A stretch of 27,737 nucleotides of DNA, taken from the NCBI GenBank assembly GCA_031581145.1, contig JAVLBP010000017.1, positions 1 through 27,737 on the forward strand, written 5' to 3'. The first letter of the stretch is position 1. Each line of letters opens with the position of its first letter. This DNA is from UBA8296 sp031581145 (lineage in GTDB: Bacteria; Bacteroidota; Rhodothermia; Balneolales; Balneolaceae). The translations under genes were made by a program, and so were the position numbers. Below, piece after piece: positions 1 through 6,474 of the stretch. The notes under the pieces were generated by a model that saw nothing but the letters and a program-made list of their open reading frames with translations, made no database searches and was not told the origin of the DNA.

Positions 1-228
1 GGTATAAAACACTATTTCACGACCAGAAAGACCTTTTAATAATACAATTCGGACATCGGGATGGCCATTCGAGTCAACGGTCGCAAGTGCCATCGCATTT
101 GGCTCGACAACTTCTGCTTCGAGTGCCTCTCTTAACCACAGTTCAAAAAATGGAATGGGATTCTCGGGCATCGCCTCATCATCGAGACCGCCCTTTGTGT
201 AATGCTCGCGCAGTTCTTGTAAGTTCAT
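1..228 (-). CDS. pdxH: Pyridoxamine 5'-phosphate oxidase, N-terminal part (cut by window edge)
   Basis: Translating the minus strand from the ATG at 228 gives 76 uninterrupted residues running off the left edge. Recognisable PdxH N-terminal features are the segment NPIPFFELWLREALEAEV, then MALATVDSNGHPDVRIVLLK and FYT. These match the family pattern in which a short N-terminal helix (P..LF..WL..A) precedes the FMN-binding split barrel (A.VATVD..G.P..R.VLLK). The enzyme oxidises pyridoxamine or pyridoxine 5'-phosphate to PLP in the cytoplasm, using FMN and oxygen. The next gene upstream encodes a PLP-dependent aminotransferase on the same strand, but a strong hairpin separates them, so separate transcription is likely. 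No Shine-Dalgarno sequence is seen; the bases before the ATG are the U-tract of that hairpin. Identity is confident, and only the C-terminal two thirds is missing. Confidence 0.9.
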   Translation of the reverse strand, partial: MNLQELREHYTKGGLDDEAMPENPIPFFELWLREALEAEVVEPNAMALATVDSNGHPDVRIVLLKGLSGREIVFYT

Positions 229-240
229 GGCTACAAAATA

Positions 241-298
241 AAAAAACCCGGTATCGCTATGAAGGATGGGAACCAAAAACCTTCGCAAAATACCGGGT
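241..298 (-). terminator. Rho-independent terminator or leader hairpin just upstream of pdxH
   Basis: A perfect 9-base stem (ACCCGGTAT at 298-290 pairing with 254-246) encloses a second 5-base stem (GAAGG/CCTTC, 284-280 with 265-261). Read leftward it is followed by a run of Ts at 245-241 and an AT-rich tail. It could terminate the aminotransferase transcript from 462-1649. Its base lies only 17 bases from the pdxH ATG at 228, so it must also lie in the leader of any pdxH transcript started upstream of 298. Confidence 0.75.
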
Positions 299-389
299 CA
301 CTCACACTGGTTATATAACGAGAAAATTAGGCCGGTTATTGCTTCAATTTTGCATTGAATGATGTTGTATCAAATGGTGTCTGATGGTT

Positions 390-420
390 ACGACATTGGT
401 ACGATATTGGTAACGACATC
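390..420. repeat. 11-base tandem repeat in the aminotransferase-pdxH gap
   Basis: Units acgacattggt (390-400) and acgatattggt (401-411) differ at one base and are followed by a partial unit aacgacatc (412-420). The gap 229-461 otherwise holds the hairpin at 241-298 and no open frame that looks coding. A regulatory role is possible but unsupported. Confidence 0.6.
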
Positions 421-461
421 AAAGCACCATAACTCTATTTCACCCCTTCTCCACAAACACT

Positions 462-1649
462 TCACCCTTCAGCCACGGCCTCAAGCAGCACCTCATACGC
501 CTCACGCAAACGGTCCATCTCAATAATCAACGGCGGTGCAATCCGAATCAAAGAATTAGAATGCAATGTCCAACCAAGGACCACGCCAGCCTCAAAACAT
601 CGCTCAACGACACGTTGCGTCAATTCAGCAGACTCAAGCTGGAGCCCCATCATCGCGCCACGGCCACGTAATTCAACAATTCCATCGCCCTTCAGCATGG
701 ACGAGCTCAATGCCCAGATTTCGGCAACTTTTTCTTCCACTTCCATCGCAAGTAGTTCCTTCAACGTCGCATGAGCTGCAGCCGAGCTCAAAGGATGTCC
801 TCCAAACGTCGTCACATGATTCAGTGGTGGATCCTGACGAAACGCTTGAAACAACTCATCGCTAGAAATGATCGCCCCCATCGGCATGCCACCTGACATC
901 GCCTTCGCTGCGGTCAGAATATCAGGCTGCACCCCAAGCCCCTGAAACGCAAATAACGTCCCTGTGCGGTAAAATCCTGTTTGAATCTCATCAAATATCA
1001 CCAACGCCCCCATGTCCGTGGCTCGTACACGTAGCGCCTCAAGCCAGTCCTTGTGAGCGGCAACCACTCCCCCTTCCCCTTGAATGGGCTCCAAAATCAC
1101 TCCTGCAACGTCCTGGTCAATCAATTCTAGAGCAGCGTGATCATTATAATCGCCAAATCGCACCCCTGGCAGCAACGGCAAAAACGGATCGCGGTAGACA
1201 TCGCGCCCTGTCACGCTCAGCGACCCATGTGTATCGCCGTGATAGGAGTTGCGAAACGCCACAAACTCTTGCCGTCCTGTGGCTTTCTTGGCAAGCTTCA
1301 GTGCCCCTTCATTGGCCTCTGTGCCGCTATTCACCAGATAAATACGTTGCAACGCCGCTGGAAGCTGCGCCCCCAACAAGCTCACAAAGTCAACTTGAGG
1401 TCGCTGAATGAACTCCCCATACACCATCACATGCAGATGTCGATCGAGTTGAGCACGAATCGCCTCCACTACAGCTGGATGACGATGCCCCAGACTACTC
1501 ACGGCAATCCCAGAAATCAGATCCAGATATCGCTTACCATTCGTCGTGATAATCTCACACCCCTCCGCATAATCCACCTCGAGCCCCATCGGTTCGTCCG
1601 ATGTCAGCGCAAGATGACGGTAAAAGAGTTCTTTCAAGGGATGCTTCAT
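462..1649 (-). CDS. Class III PLP-dependent aminotransferase (acetylornithine/ornithine aminotransferase-like)
   Basis: The 395-residue protein has the normal length for class III (fold type I) aminotransferases. The landmarks are visible: the phosphate-binding VNSGTEANEGALKLAKKATG (about 106-125), ILEPIQGEGG (185-194), the cofactor Asp in VIFDEIQTGFYRTG (D220), and the Schiff-base lysine in LTAAKAMSGG (K249). It would move an amino group between an amine or omega-amino acid and 2-oxoglutarate in the cytoplasm. The best-known relatives are ArgD, RocD and GabT. No arginine or GABA genes are next to it, so the substrate cannot be assigned. The start at 1649 is favoured because the motif GLEVDYAEG begins at about residue 22, as usual. 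The leader consists of tandem copies of this start region (see 1642-1692). Just after the stop codon, the sequence around the stop is imperfectly repeated (461-470 versus 439-449). Confidence 0.9.
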   Translation of the reverse strand: MKHPLKELFYRHLALTSDEPMGLEVDYAEGCEIITTNGKRYLDLISGIAVSSLGHRHPAVVEAIRAQLDRHLHVMVYGEFIQRPQVDFVSLLGAQLPAALQRIYLVNSGTEANEGALKLAKKATGRQEFVAFRNSYHGDTHGSLSVTGRDVYRDPFLPLLPGVRFGDYNDHAALELIDQDVAGVILEPIQGEGGVVAAHKDWLEALRVRATDMGALVIFDEIQTGFYRTGTLFAFQGLGVQPDILTAAKAMSGGMPMGAIISSDELFQAFRQDPPLNHVTTFGGHPLSSAAAHATLKELLAMEVEEKVAEIWALSSSMLKGDGIVELRGRGAMMGLQLESAELTQRVVERCFEAGVVLGWTLHSNSLIRIAPPLIIEMDRLREAYEVLLEAVAEG

Positions 1650-1692
1650 AACATAGAGTGCTTCATGACATAGGGTGCTTCATGGCATAGGT
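1642..1692 (-). repeat. Three tandem 17-base copies of the aminotransferase start region
   Basis: Plus-strand units are tgcttcataacatagag (1642-1658), tgcttcatgacataggg (1659-1675) and tgcttcatggcataggt (1676-1692). Each differs from its neighbour by two or three bases. On the minus strand every unit contains ATGAAGCA, so the start of the aminotransferase (ATG at 1649) has two upstream look-alikes. Confidence 0.9.
1646..1688 (-). other. Chain of ATGA-coupled mini-ORFs leading into the aminotransferase
   Basis: On the minus strand, ATG at 1688 reads M-P-stop (1688-1680). Its TGA overlaps the ATG at 1683, which reads MKHPMS-stop (1683-1663). That TGA overlaps the ATG at 1666, which reads MKHSML-stop (1666-1646). 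That TGA overlaps the true ATG at 1649. Each full mini-ORF is 21 bases with a 4-base overlap, which is exactly the 17-base repeat period. The reading frames are seen directly; translation and coupling are inference. Confidence 0.5.
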
Positions 1693-1703
1693 TGATTCTA
1701 CTT

Positions 1704-1733
1704 CAAAAGATAATGATCCTTATCCATTGTCAA
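1704..1733 (-). promoter_or_regulatory. Candidate promoter for the aminotransferase
   Basis: On the minus strand TTGACA (1733-1728) is followed, 18 bases after its TTG, by TATCTTTTG (1712-1704). This resembles the TTG...TAnnTTTG architecture known for Bacteroidota primary sigma factors. A start near 1697 would put all the mini-ORFs inside a leader of about 48 bases. The rest of the gap 1734-1882 shows no clear motif. Confidence 0.4.
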
Positions 1734-1882
1734 CCGATACCATTCCTTGTAAATTCCATCATACGGCGGAGCAATGAAAAGAGTGGGACAACGCAAACAG
1801 TGGGCTAACAAAGTGATTCTACGCCCCACCACGCGCAAACCATGACGCCGTGAATGTATTGAGCTAGATTAAATCAACCATT

Positions 1883-2134
1883 ATGTCGACAACTGATCCA
1901 GATGCTTTAGACGCATTCCATGAGGATGTTCAAACCGTTGTAGAGACACTCAAAGAGTCCTTTGAAGCCGATGCAGCCCAAGCCAAGGTGGACGACCAGA
2001 ATAATCTATTGTATATCGAAATCGAAGGGTTGCAAGACTATACCGACGAAGAGATTGAGGAAATTGCAGGGCCAATTCTTGAAGAGCTCGATCTTGATTT
2101 CGAGGAGATCCTTTTGGTCCCATTGAGTCAATAA
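1883..2134 (+). CDS. Small acidic protein of unknown function
   Basis: This 83-residue protein is very rich in Asp and Glu (for example LQDYTDEEIEEIAGPILEELDLDFEEILLVPLSQ in the second half) and has no signal peptide, membrane segment or cysteine. The predicted pattern is an N-terminal helix (FHEDVQTVVETLKESFEAD), a short strand pair (NNLLYIEIEGL) and acidic helices. I do not recognise the family. It precedes threonine synthase on the same strand. Its stop TAA overlaps the ATG of a 20-codon mini-ORF (TAATG at 2132-2136), whose own stop in turn overlaps the threonine synthase start, so co-transcription and coupled translation are plausible. The coding quality (few rare frames, sensible amphipathic pattern) favours a real gene. 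The start ATG at 1883 follows an AT-rich stretch with no Shine-Dalgarno. Confidence 0.75.
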   Translation: MSTTDPDALDAFHEDVQTVVETLKESFEADAAQAKVDDQNNLLYIEIEGLQDYTDEEIEEIAGPILEELDLDFEEILLVPLSQ

Positions 2135-2196
2135 TGCAGAGCCCATTATGCAGAGTCTATAATCACGAAACGCCCATGATCCTACTGAGTCTATAA
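2134..2196 (+). CDS. 20-codon bridging mini-ORF between the acidic protein and threonine synthase
   Basis: ATG at 2134 reads MQSPLCRVYNHETPMILLSL and stops at TAA 2194-2196. It is joined on both sides by TAATG overlaps: with the upstream gene at 2132-2136 and with the threonine synthase ATG at 2194-2198. The bases around the two junctions are near copies (tgagtcaataatg at 2124-2136; tgagtctataatg at 2186-2198), so it probably arose by duplication of an original gene-gene junction. It may be a translational bridge and not a functional peptide. Confidence 0.35.
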   Translation: MQSPLCRVYNHETPMILLSL

Positions 2197-3920
2197 TGGT
2201 CGACGTTCAACCCACATCACATTACACCCTGGAATGTGTCCTTTGCCAGAAGGAAAATGACGAGGTCAAAACCTCGACATACTGCACGTTTTGTGGAGGG
2301 GTATTAAGCGTTCGGTATCACCAGACGTCGCCTGCGATGCAGGTCCCGCTCAAAACGTATCAACCCGATCCGCTCAAGCATCACCCAGCTACGTTAACGC
2401 ACCTCCCAAGTCTGAGCAAAACTTACGACATCGACCTTTGGGCCAAGTTAGAATTTGAACATCCAAGCGGGTGTTTCAAGGATAGGGGCAGCGCGATCGA
2501 GGTGCAAAAAGCTCTTGAACTAGGCCGTGATGCGATCTGTCTTGCCTCCACAGGGAATATGGCCGCATCCGTGGCAATGTATGCCAGTTATTACAATCTA
2601 CCCTGTTTTGTGTTTGTCCCCGAGCAAACCAGTGAAGCCAAATTAGCCCAAGCAACGATCTATAATGCCACCATCTTGCGCGTACAGGGGGACTTTGCAA
2701 AATGTGAAGAGCTGTGCAAAGAGTTTGCCCTCAAGGGGAATGTCTATCTCGCTGGGGATTATGTATTCAGAGAGGAGGGACAGAAAGATTTTAGTTATGA
2801 ACTTCTCGCGCAAGGTGTCACCGATTTTGATGCCATAGCCATTCCTGTAGGATGTGGAACCAACTTTGCGGCGATCTATAAGGGCTACGCAGAAATGAAA
2901 GCAGCAGGGCATGTCGATCGTATTCCCCAATTCCTGGCTGTTCAACCTGAAGCAAGCTCCCCTGTGGTGGAGGGTATTTTTAAGCGTGAAAAAGTAGTCA
3001 AGGACTTGGTTCAAACCATTGCCAGTTCCGTTGCGGTGGCCAACCCTTTTGATTTTCACAAAGTTCTGCATGCCATCGACGAAACCGATGGCAAAGCCTA
3101 CACTGTCACCGAGAATGACATCTTGGATTCGCTCCGGGAAATGGCCGTCACGGAGGGGCACTTCACCGAGCCAGCATGTGCGTTGCCACTGGCGGCGATG
3201 AAAGATCATCTAGGCGAATGGCAGGGGAAAAAAGTTCTTCTTGTGCTCACAGGCTCTGGGCTGAAGGATACGCGAGTTGTCGCCAAACACTCCCTCACGC
3301 CCCCGGTTATGGAACCGACGATCGAGGCAATTGAAGAGTATGTCGAGTCTGGTTTTGTCGAGATGCAAAAGCGCGCTTGGGGCAAAGCGCGCTCTGTGGT
3401 GCTCGCCGATGTTGCACTGAGTGATACACGTGATAAAGTGTTTAATAGCTATGTCGAAGCGATTCAGCAACGGGGTAAAACGCTCCAAAAGCATGAAATC
3501 GAGGCTTTGCAGTCGATTGTTCTTCAAGAAAAGGAGGGCATTCCTTCCCATCTCGAGGTTTTGGATTATGCGGTCACCATGCGCAAAGAAGGGCTTGTAG
3601 AGGCCTCCGTTAAGCTTCGGCTACACGGTGTGGAGGTCGAAAGTGAGGCTAAAGGTGTAGGGCCAATCGACGCCGTTCTTGCTGCGATTCGAACCCATAG
3701 TGATACGCATTGCAAGATTCTGGTCAAAAATCACGAGGTGGACATTCTCAGCCCACAAACCGACTCTTTAGTCGTCGTTACGCTGACATTAGAGCATGAA
3801 GGGCGACAAATTCGACCCAAGGGGGCTTCCTCAGATACCCTCGAGGCGGTCATTCATGCGTTTGAGAAAGGGTACTCGGTGCTTGCAGATCAGCTGACCG
3901 ATCAACAGACTGCCGAGTAG
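2196..3920 (+). CDS. thrC: Threonine synthase with C-terminal LeuA/CimA-like allosteric domain
   Basis: Residues 1-360 form a threonine synthase of the PLP fold type II family. An N-terminal Zn-ribbon-like motif (C14, C17, C30, C33) precedes the PLP lysine K95 in SGCFKDRGS, the STGNMAASVA loop and the glycine-rich IPVGCGTNF. It converts O-phosphohomoserine to threonine in the cytoplasm, feeding isoleucine synthesis. At 574 residues it is about 150-200 longer than typical enzymes of this type. From about residue 420, and clearly from L453, it resembles the regulatory (LeuA dimer) domain of isopropylmalate and citramalate synthases: LEVLDYAVT, then VEASVKLRLHGVEVESEAKG, GPIDAVLAAI, a second repeat with LVVVTLTLEHEGRQI, and SSDTLEAVIHAFEKGY. 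The LeuA/CimA catalytic barrel is absent. I infer feedback control by a branched-chain amino acid, perhaps isoleucine. The gene ends tail-to-tail with the DUF3299-like gene, 14 bases apart. Confidence 0.88.
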   Translation: MVDVQPTSHYTLECVLCQKENDEVKTSTYCTFCGGVLSVRYHQTSPAMQVPLKTYQPDPLKHHPATLTHLPSLSKTYDIDLWAKLEFEHPSGCFKDRGSAIEVQKALELGRDAICLASTGNMAASVAMYASYYNLPCFVFVPEQTSEAKLAQATIYNATILRVQGDFAKCEELCKEFALKGNVYLAGDYVFREEGQKDFSYELLAQGVTDFDAIAIPVGCGTNFAAIYKGYAEMKAAGHVDRIPQFLAVQPEASSPVVEGIFKREKVVKDLVQTIASSVAVANPFDFHKVLHAIDETDGKAYTVTENDILDSLREMAVTEGHFTEPACALPLAAMKDHLGEWQGKKVLLVLTGSGLKDTRVVAKHSLTPPVMEPTIEAIEEYVESGFVEMQKRAWGKARSVVLADVALSDTRDKVFNSYVEAIQQRGKTLQKHEIEALQSIVLQEKEGIPSHLEVLDYAVTMRKEGLVEASVKLRLHGVEVESEAKGVGPIDAVLAAIRTHSDTHCKILVKNHEVDILSPQTDSLVVVTLTLEHEGRQIRPKGASSDTLEAVIHAFEKGYSVLADQLTDQQTAE

Positions 3921-3934
3921 CTGGCAGACCAGCC

Positions 3935-4345
3935 TCATTCCACCATTTGAGCCCCTTCAAGCTCATAAATCACCCCATCGGCAGCGTCGTTAATGAGACG
4001 AAACGTGCCCGTCATTTTGATGGGTTCATAGATGTACTCAATCGCGTCCTCGCTCTCTACCAACATCATCGATTCTGCTTCACCGGGCCCACAAAAAAAG
4101 CAATTCGTCATCGGACTCGCGCTTACCAAGAATGTGGTGTGCTTTCGGGTGTACTCAAGCGGAAACATGAACCCTTCCACCAAAATCTCTTTGCCATCAT
4201 ACTCTTTGGCTGACTCACCAAATTTGACTTGGTAAAACTCCCCATCATACGTCCATTCCACATCCATCAAATCCTCCCAAACCAATGGCTTTGGGTCATT
4301 TAGTGTGGGAAGTAGCAAGAATAGAGTGACTAAAAAGGCTTTCAT
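3935..4345 (-). CDS. Exported DUF3299-like protein of a metal cassette
   Basis: This 136-residue protein begins with a short signal peptide (MKAFLVTLFLLLPTLND). The body contains a small OB/beta-barrel-like pattern: a W-x-x-L-M segment at 22-27, GKEILVEGFMFPLE at 51-64, and a dicysteine SPMTNCFFCGPGE with C82 and C85. The GFM.P.E followed by C.FCG arrangement is the signature I associate with DUF3299, a family frequently found beside an FtsX-like permease and ATPase in putative zinc systems of Gammaproteobacteria. It is periplasmic or envelope-associated by inference. The cysteines could bind a metal. It is the last gene of the minus-strand run, 104 bases after the methyltransferase. That gap contains AT-rich sequence with a weak repeated gtttgtctt-like pattern but no terminator. 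Confidence 0.7.
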   Translation of the reverse strand: MKAFLVTLFLLLPTLNDPKPLVWEDLMDVEWTYDGEFYQVKFGESAKEYDGKEILVEGFMFPLEYTRKHTTFLVSASPMTNCFFCGPGEAESMMLVESEDAIEYIYEPIKMTGTFRLINDAADGVIYELEGAQMVE

Positions 4346-4449
4346 GCGTTTGGGCGTTTTGTCTTAAGTGATGTTGTCTTGCAGAATGATGAGGCTTTCT
4401 TAGCAAATAAATTGCCTTACCAAAAGAATAGTGCCATTCAACCAAAAGG

Positions 4450-5097
4450 TCAATCATTCCACCGCCTCATCACAGTGAATTGGGATTCACTCAAAACAAG
4501 TTCTAGGCCCAACCATTGTGCAATCCACTGCATGGTATCTCTATGGTAGATAAAGACATGGGTGGGATCACGACGATAATGCCAGTGCGCAAAGTCAATC
4601 TCATGGCTCCAAAGTCGTGTCATCAGTAAGATATACCCTTGCCCGTCGTTACCCCTGCTCGCTGGGTGCACCCGTCGGCAAAGTCGTTCAAATTCCCCTT
4701 TCACATCATGAAAATGCTCCGCTACCTCCGAACACACCACAAAATCGTAGGAATCGTCAAGAACCTGGACGTTTGGATTAAAAAAAGGGTCGTATTCAAC
4801 CATCGAATACCCAGCTTCTTGGAGCACCGCAGAGATAACCGGTCCAGGGCCTGCTCCATAATCTAAGCCTTTACGGTCCTTTGGAATGTGTGCTTTCACA
4901 AATGTGGTGCAAGGTGCCACAAAGTCGCGGTAGGCAGGATCATGAATGTCGTTTTCATGTTTGGCGTAATGCTTGTACTCCTGACTGCGTGAGAGGTAGG
5001 CCTCCTGATCCATGACCCTCCCCTGGCACTTCTCACATTGCCAATATACAGCGTCGATCGCATGTGTTAATGGGGTATGGCAACATGGACAGTCCAC
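4450..5097 (-). CDS. Class I SAM-dependent methyltransferase with N-terminal zinc ribbon
   Basis: The 215 residues start with CPCC and WQCEKC (C3, C6, C21, C24), a probable zinc ribbon. A SAM-binding motif LDYGAGPGPV follows at about 78-87, with an acidic residue after the next strand (MVEYDP). Then comes DFVVCSEVAEHFHDVKGEFERL, typical motif II/post-II of the methyltransferase-11/23 type. C-terminal features include RDPTHVFIYH, where His and Tyr may contribute to the active site. The substrate is unknown. Translation starts at GTG 5097, directly after the stop of the permease with no gap, which decides the start and argues for coupling. Its place inside an ABC-transporter cassette is unexpected and may point to a modification linked to the transported ion or simply to operon hitch-hiking. 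Confidence 0.8.
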   Translation of the reverse strand: MDCPCCHTPLTHAIDAVYWQCEKCQGRVMDQEAYLSRSQEYKHYAKHENDIHDPAYRDFVAPCTTFVKAHIPKDRKGLDYGAGPGPVISAVLQEAGYSMVEYDPFFNPNVQVLDDSYDFVVCSEVAEHFHDVKGEFERLCRRVHPASRGNDGQGYILLMTRLWSHEIDFAHWHYRRDPTHVFIYHRDTMQWIAQWLGLELVLSESQFTVMRRWND

Positions 5098-6474
5098 TTA
5101 GGCGTTGGATTGAGCCAGAGTGCGATAGATTTCGGTTTGAGCGGCACGCACGGCTGGCAAAAGACCTGCAATAATCCCAATGGCGATGGCTCCCACCATG
5201 ATCCATCCCTCCTGGGGAACCCACATCAGCCCCGTAAAATTAAATTGTTGTGCCTCGGAAAATGCTTGGCCCATCCACTGCATCGCCCCATGACCTATGG
5301 CTAAGCCCATGACCCCTCCAAGGGCGGATAAGCATACCGCCTCCACCAATACAATCACAAAAAGCTTCCACTTTGCCCCCCCCATGGCTCGCATGATTGC
5401 TAAGTCATAGGCTCGATCTTTCATGGCATTCATCAATCCAATTAAAAGACTCACCGCAGAGCTCAAGATCAACAAGATCCCAAAGGCCTGAATCGCGTCC
5501 ATGCCTACGCCAAAAATGGACATTAACCGGGTAATCTCAAAGGCAGGCGCTGCCGCTTGCAATGGCGTCTCTGCATTCACAAAACGGGGAAATTGAGCCG
5601 CGCCAAGAGGTGTGGCATACGATATCAGCAACGCGGTGATGTCTTTATCATTGTACTCAGGAGCAAGCCATGTTTGCTCGTCATACGCTCCTTCATGATG
5701 CTCCTCACTGTAATCCTCACCGTTCCGTGAGTCGTGCTGTGAATCGTGGCTGTGGTCGTGTTCATGGCCGTCATGTTGTTCATCTCCTTCATGATCATGG
5801 CCGTCATCATGCTCATCTTCGCCACTAGCCTCGCCATCATCTTCACCAGTAGCCGCATCATAGGAGTGCAACGTCCACATTGTCTCAACAGGTGTAAAGA
5901 TCAATCGATCGGTGACGCGACCCGTTCGCTTAAGGATTCCAGTGACAATCATCTCATGATCGCCATGCCCCATGCCCCCTTCTTGCAAGCCGTGACTACT
6001 TATCAGCGTATCACCAAGTGCCACGCCATAACGGGAGGCAACGTCGGCGCCAACCACCACATCCAGCGCATGTCCCCATAACGCCCCCTGCTCAATTTCA
6101 CCTCCCATCCATGCCATGTACTCAGCCGTGGAGCCAACGATACGCACCCCATTCCAACTATCACCCAAGGCAAGTGGATAAACATCTCCAACTGCCCGGT
6201 GGTTCATGACCGTTTTGGCATCGGCTAACGTCACATTTCCCGTGGGCGAATCCATATGATAGAGCCCAGATAAAATCAGCTGAATCGGGCTCCCTTTGGC
6301 CCCAACCACGACATCTACACCCTCGGCATTTTTATACAGATGCTCTTCAAACTGCACGCTAAGCAGCAATAGCAAGGTGATGGTGGCGATCCCAAAGGAC
6401 ATGAGCATCACATTTAAGAACGCAGAACCCGCTCTTCGGCGGATATATGCAAAGCTTAAGGCAATCAGGCTCAT
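5098..6474 (-). CDS. FtsX-like ABC permease with a His/Asp-rich loop (putative metal transport)
   Basis: The 458 residues have the MacB/LolC-type layout. One transmembrane helix lies at about 17-40, followed by a large extracytoplasmic domain and three C-terminal helices (about 330-360, 378-405, 425-445). Early in the soluble domain is VDVVVGAKGSPIQLILSGLY, followed by HMDSPTGNV. I associate this stretch with permeases encoded beside DUF3299 genes in putative zinc systems. Residues 205-262 form a loop dominated by His, Asp, Glu and Gly, with 11 histidines in positions 222-260, which suggests divalent cation binding. The gene overlaps its ATPase by four bases (ATGA), so the two form one transporter. 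Direction (uptake, efflux or envelope export) cannot be told from sequence. Zinc is the first candidate; copper or nickel are alternatives. Confidence 0.85.
   Translation of the reverse strand: MSLIALSFAYIRRRAGSAFLNVMLMSFGIATITLLLLLSVQFEEHLYKNAEGVDVVVGAKGSPIQLILSGLYHMDSPTGNVTLADAKTVMNHRAVGDVYPLALGDSWNGVRIVGSTAEYMAWMGGEIEQGALWGHALDVVVGADVASRYGVALGDTLISSHGLQEGGMGHGDHEMIVTGILKRTGRVTDRLIFTPVETMWTLHSYDAATGEDDGEASGEDEHDDGHDHEGDEQHDGHEHDHSHDSQHDSRNGEDYSEEHHEGAYDEQTWLAPEYNDKDITALLISYATPLGAAQFPRFVNAETPLQAAAPAFEITRLMSIFGVGMDAIQAFGILLILSSAVSLLIGLMNAMKDRAYDLAIMRAMGGAKWKLFVIVLVEAVCLSALGGVMGLAIGHGAMQWMGQAFSEAQQFNFTGLMWVPQEGWIMVGAIAIGIIAGLLPAVRAAQTEIYRTLAQSNA

Noticed and set aside
1137..1673. 178-codon open frame on the plus strand opposite the aminotransferase
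   Set aside because: It is fully antisense to a well-supported gene, and its product has no recognisable motif and the His/Gln-rich composition of a shadow frame.
3904..3930. Bidirectional terminator between threonine synthase and the DUF3299-like gene
   Set aside because: CTGCC/GGCAG is a stem of only five bases with no T-run on either strand; too weak to call.
4351..4362. Twelve-base match GTTTGGGCGTTT also found near 25019-25030
   Set aside because: Only two copies of a short low-complexity string in unrelated contexts; probably chance.
5625..5888. Small Met/Thr-rich ORF on the minus strand within the permease gene
   Set aside because: It is an out-of-frame reading of the His/Asp-rich loop codons and has no independent support.
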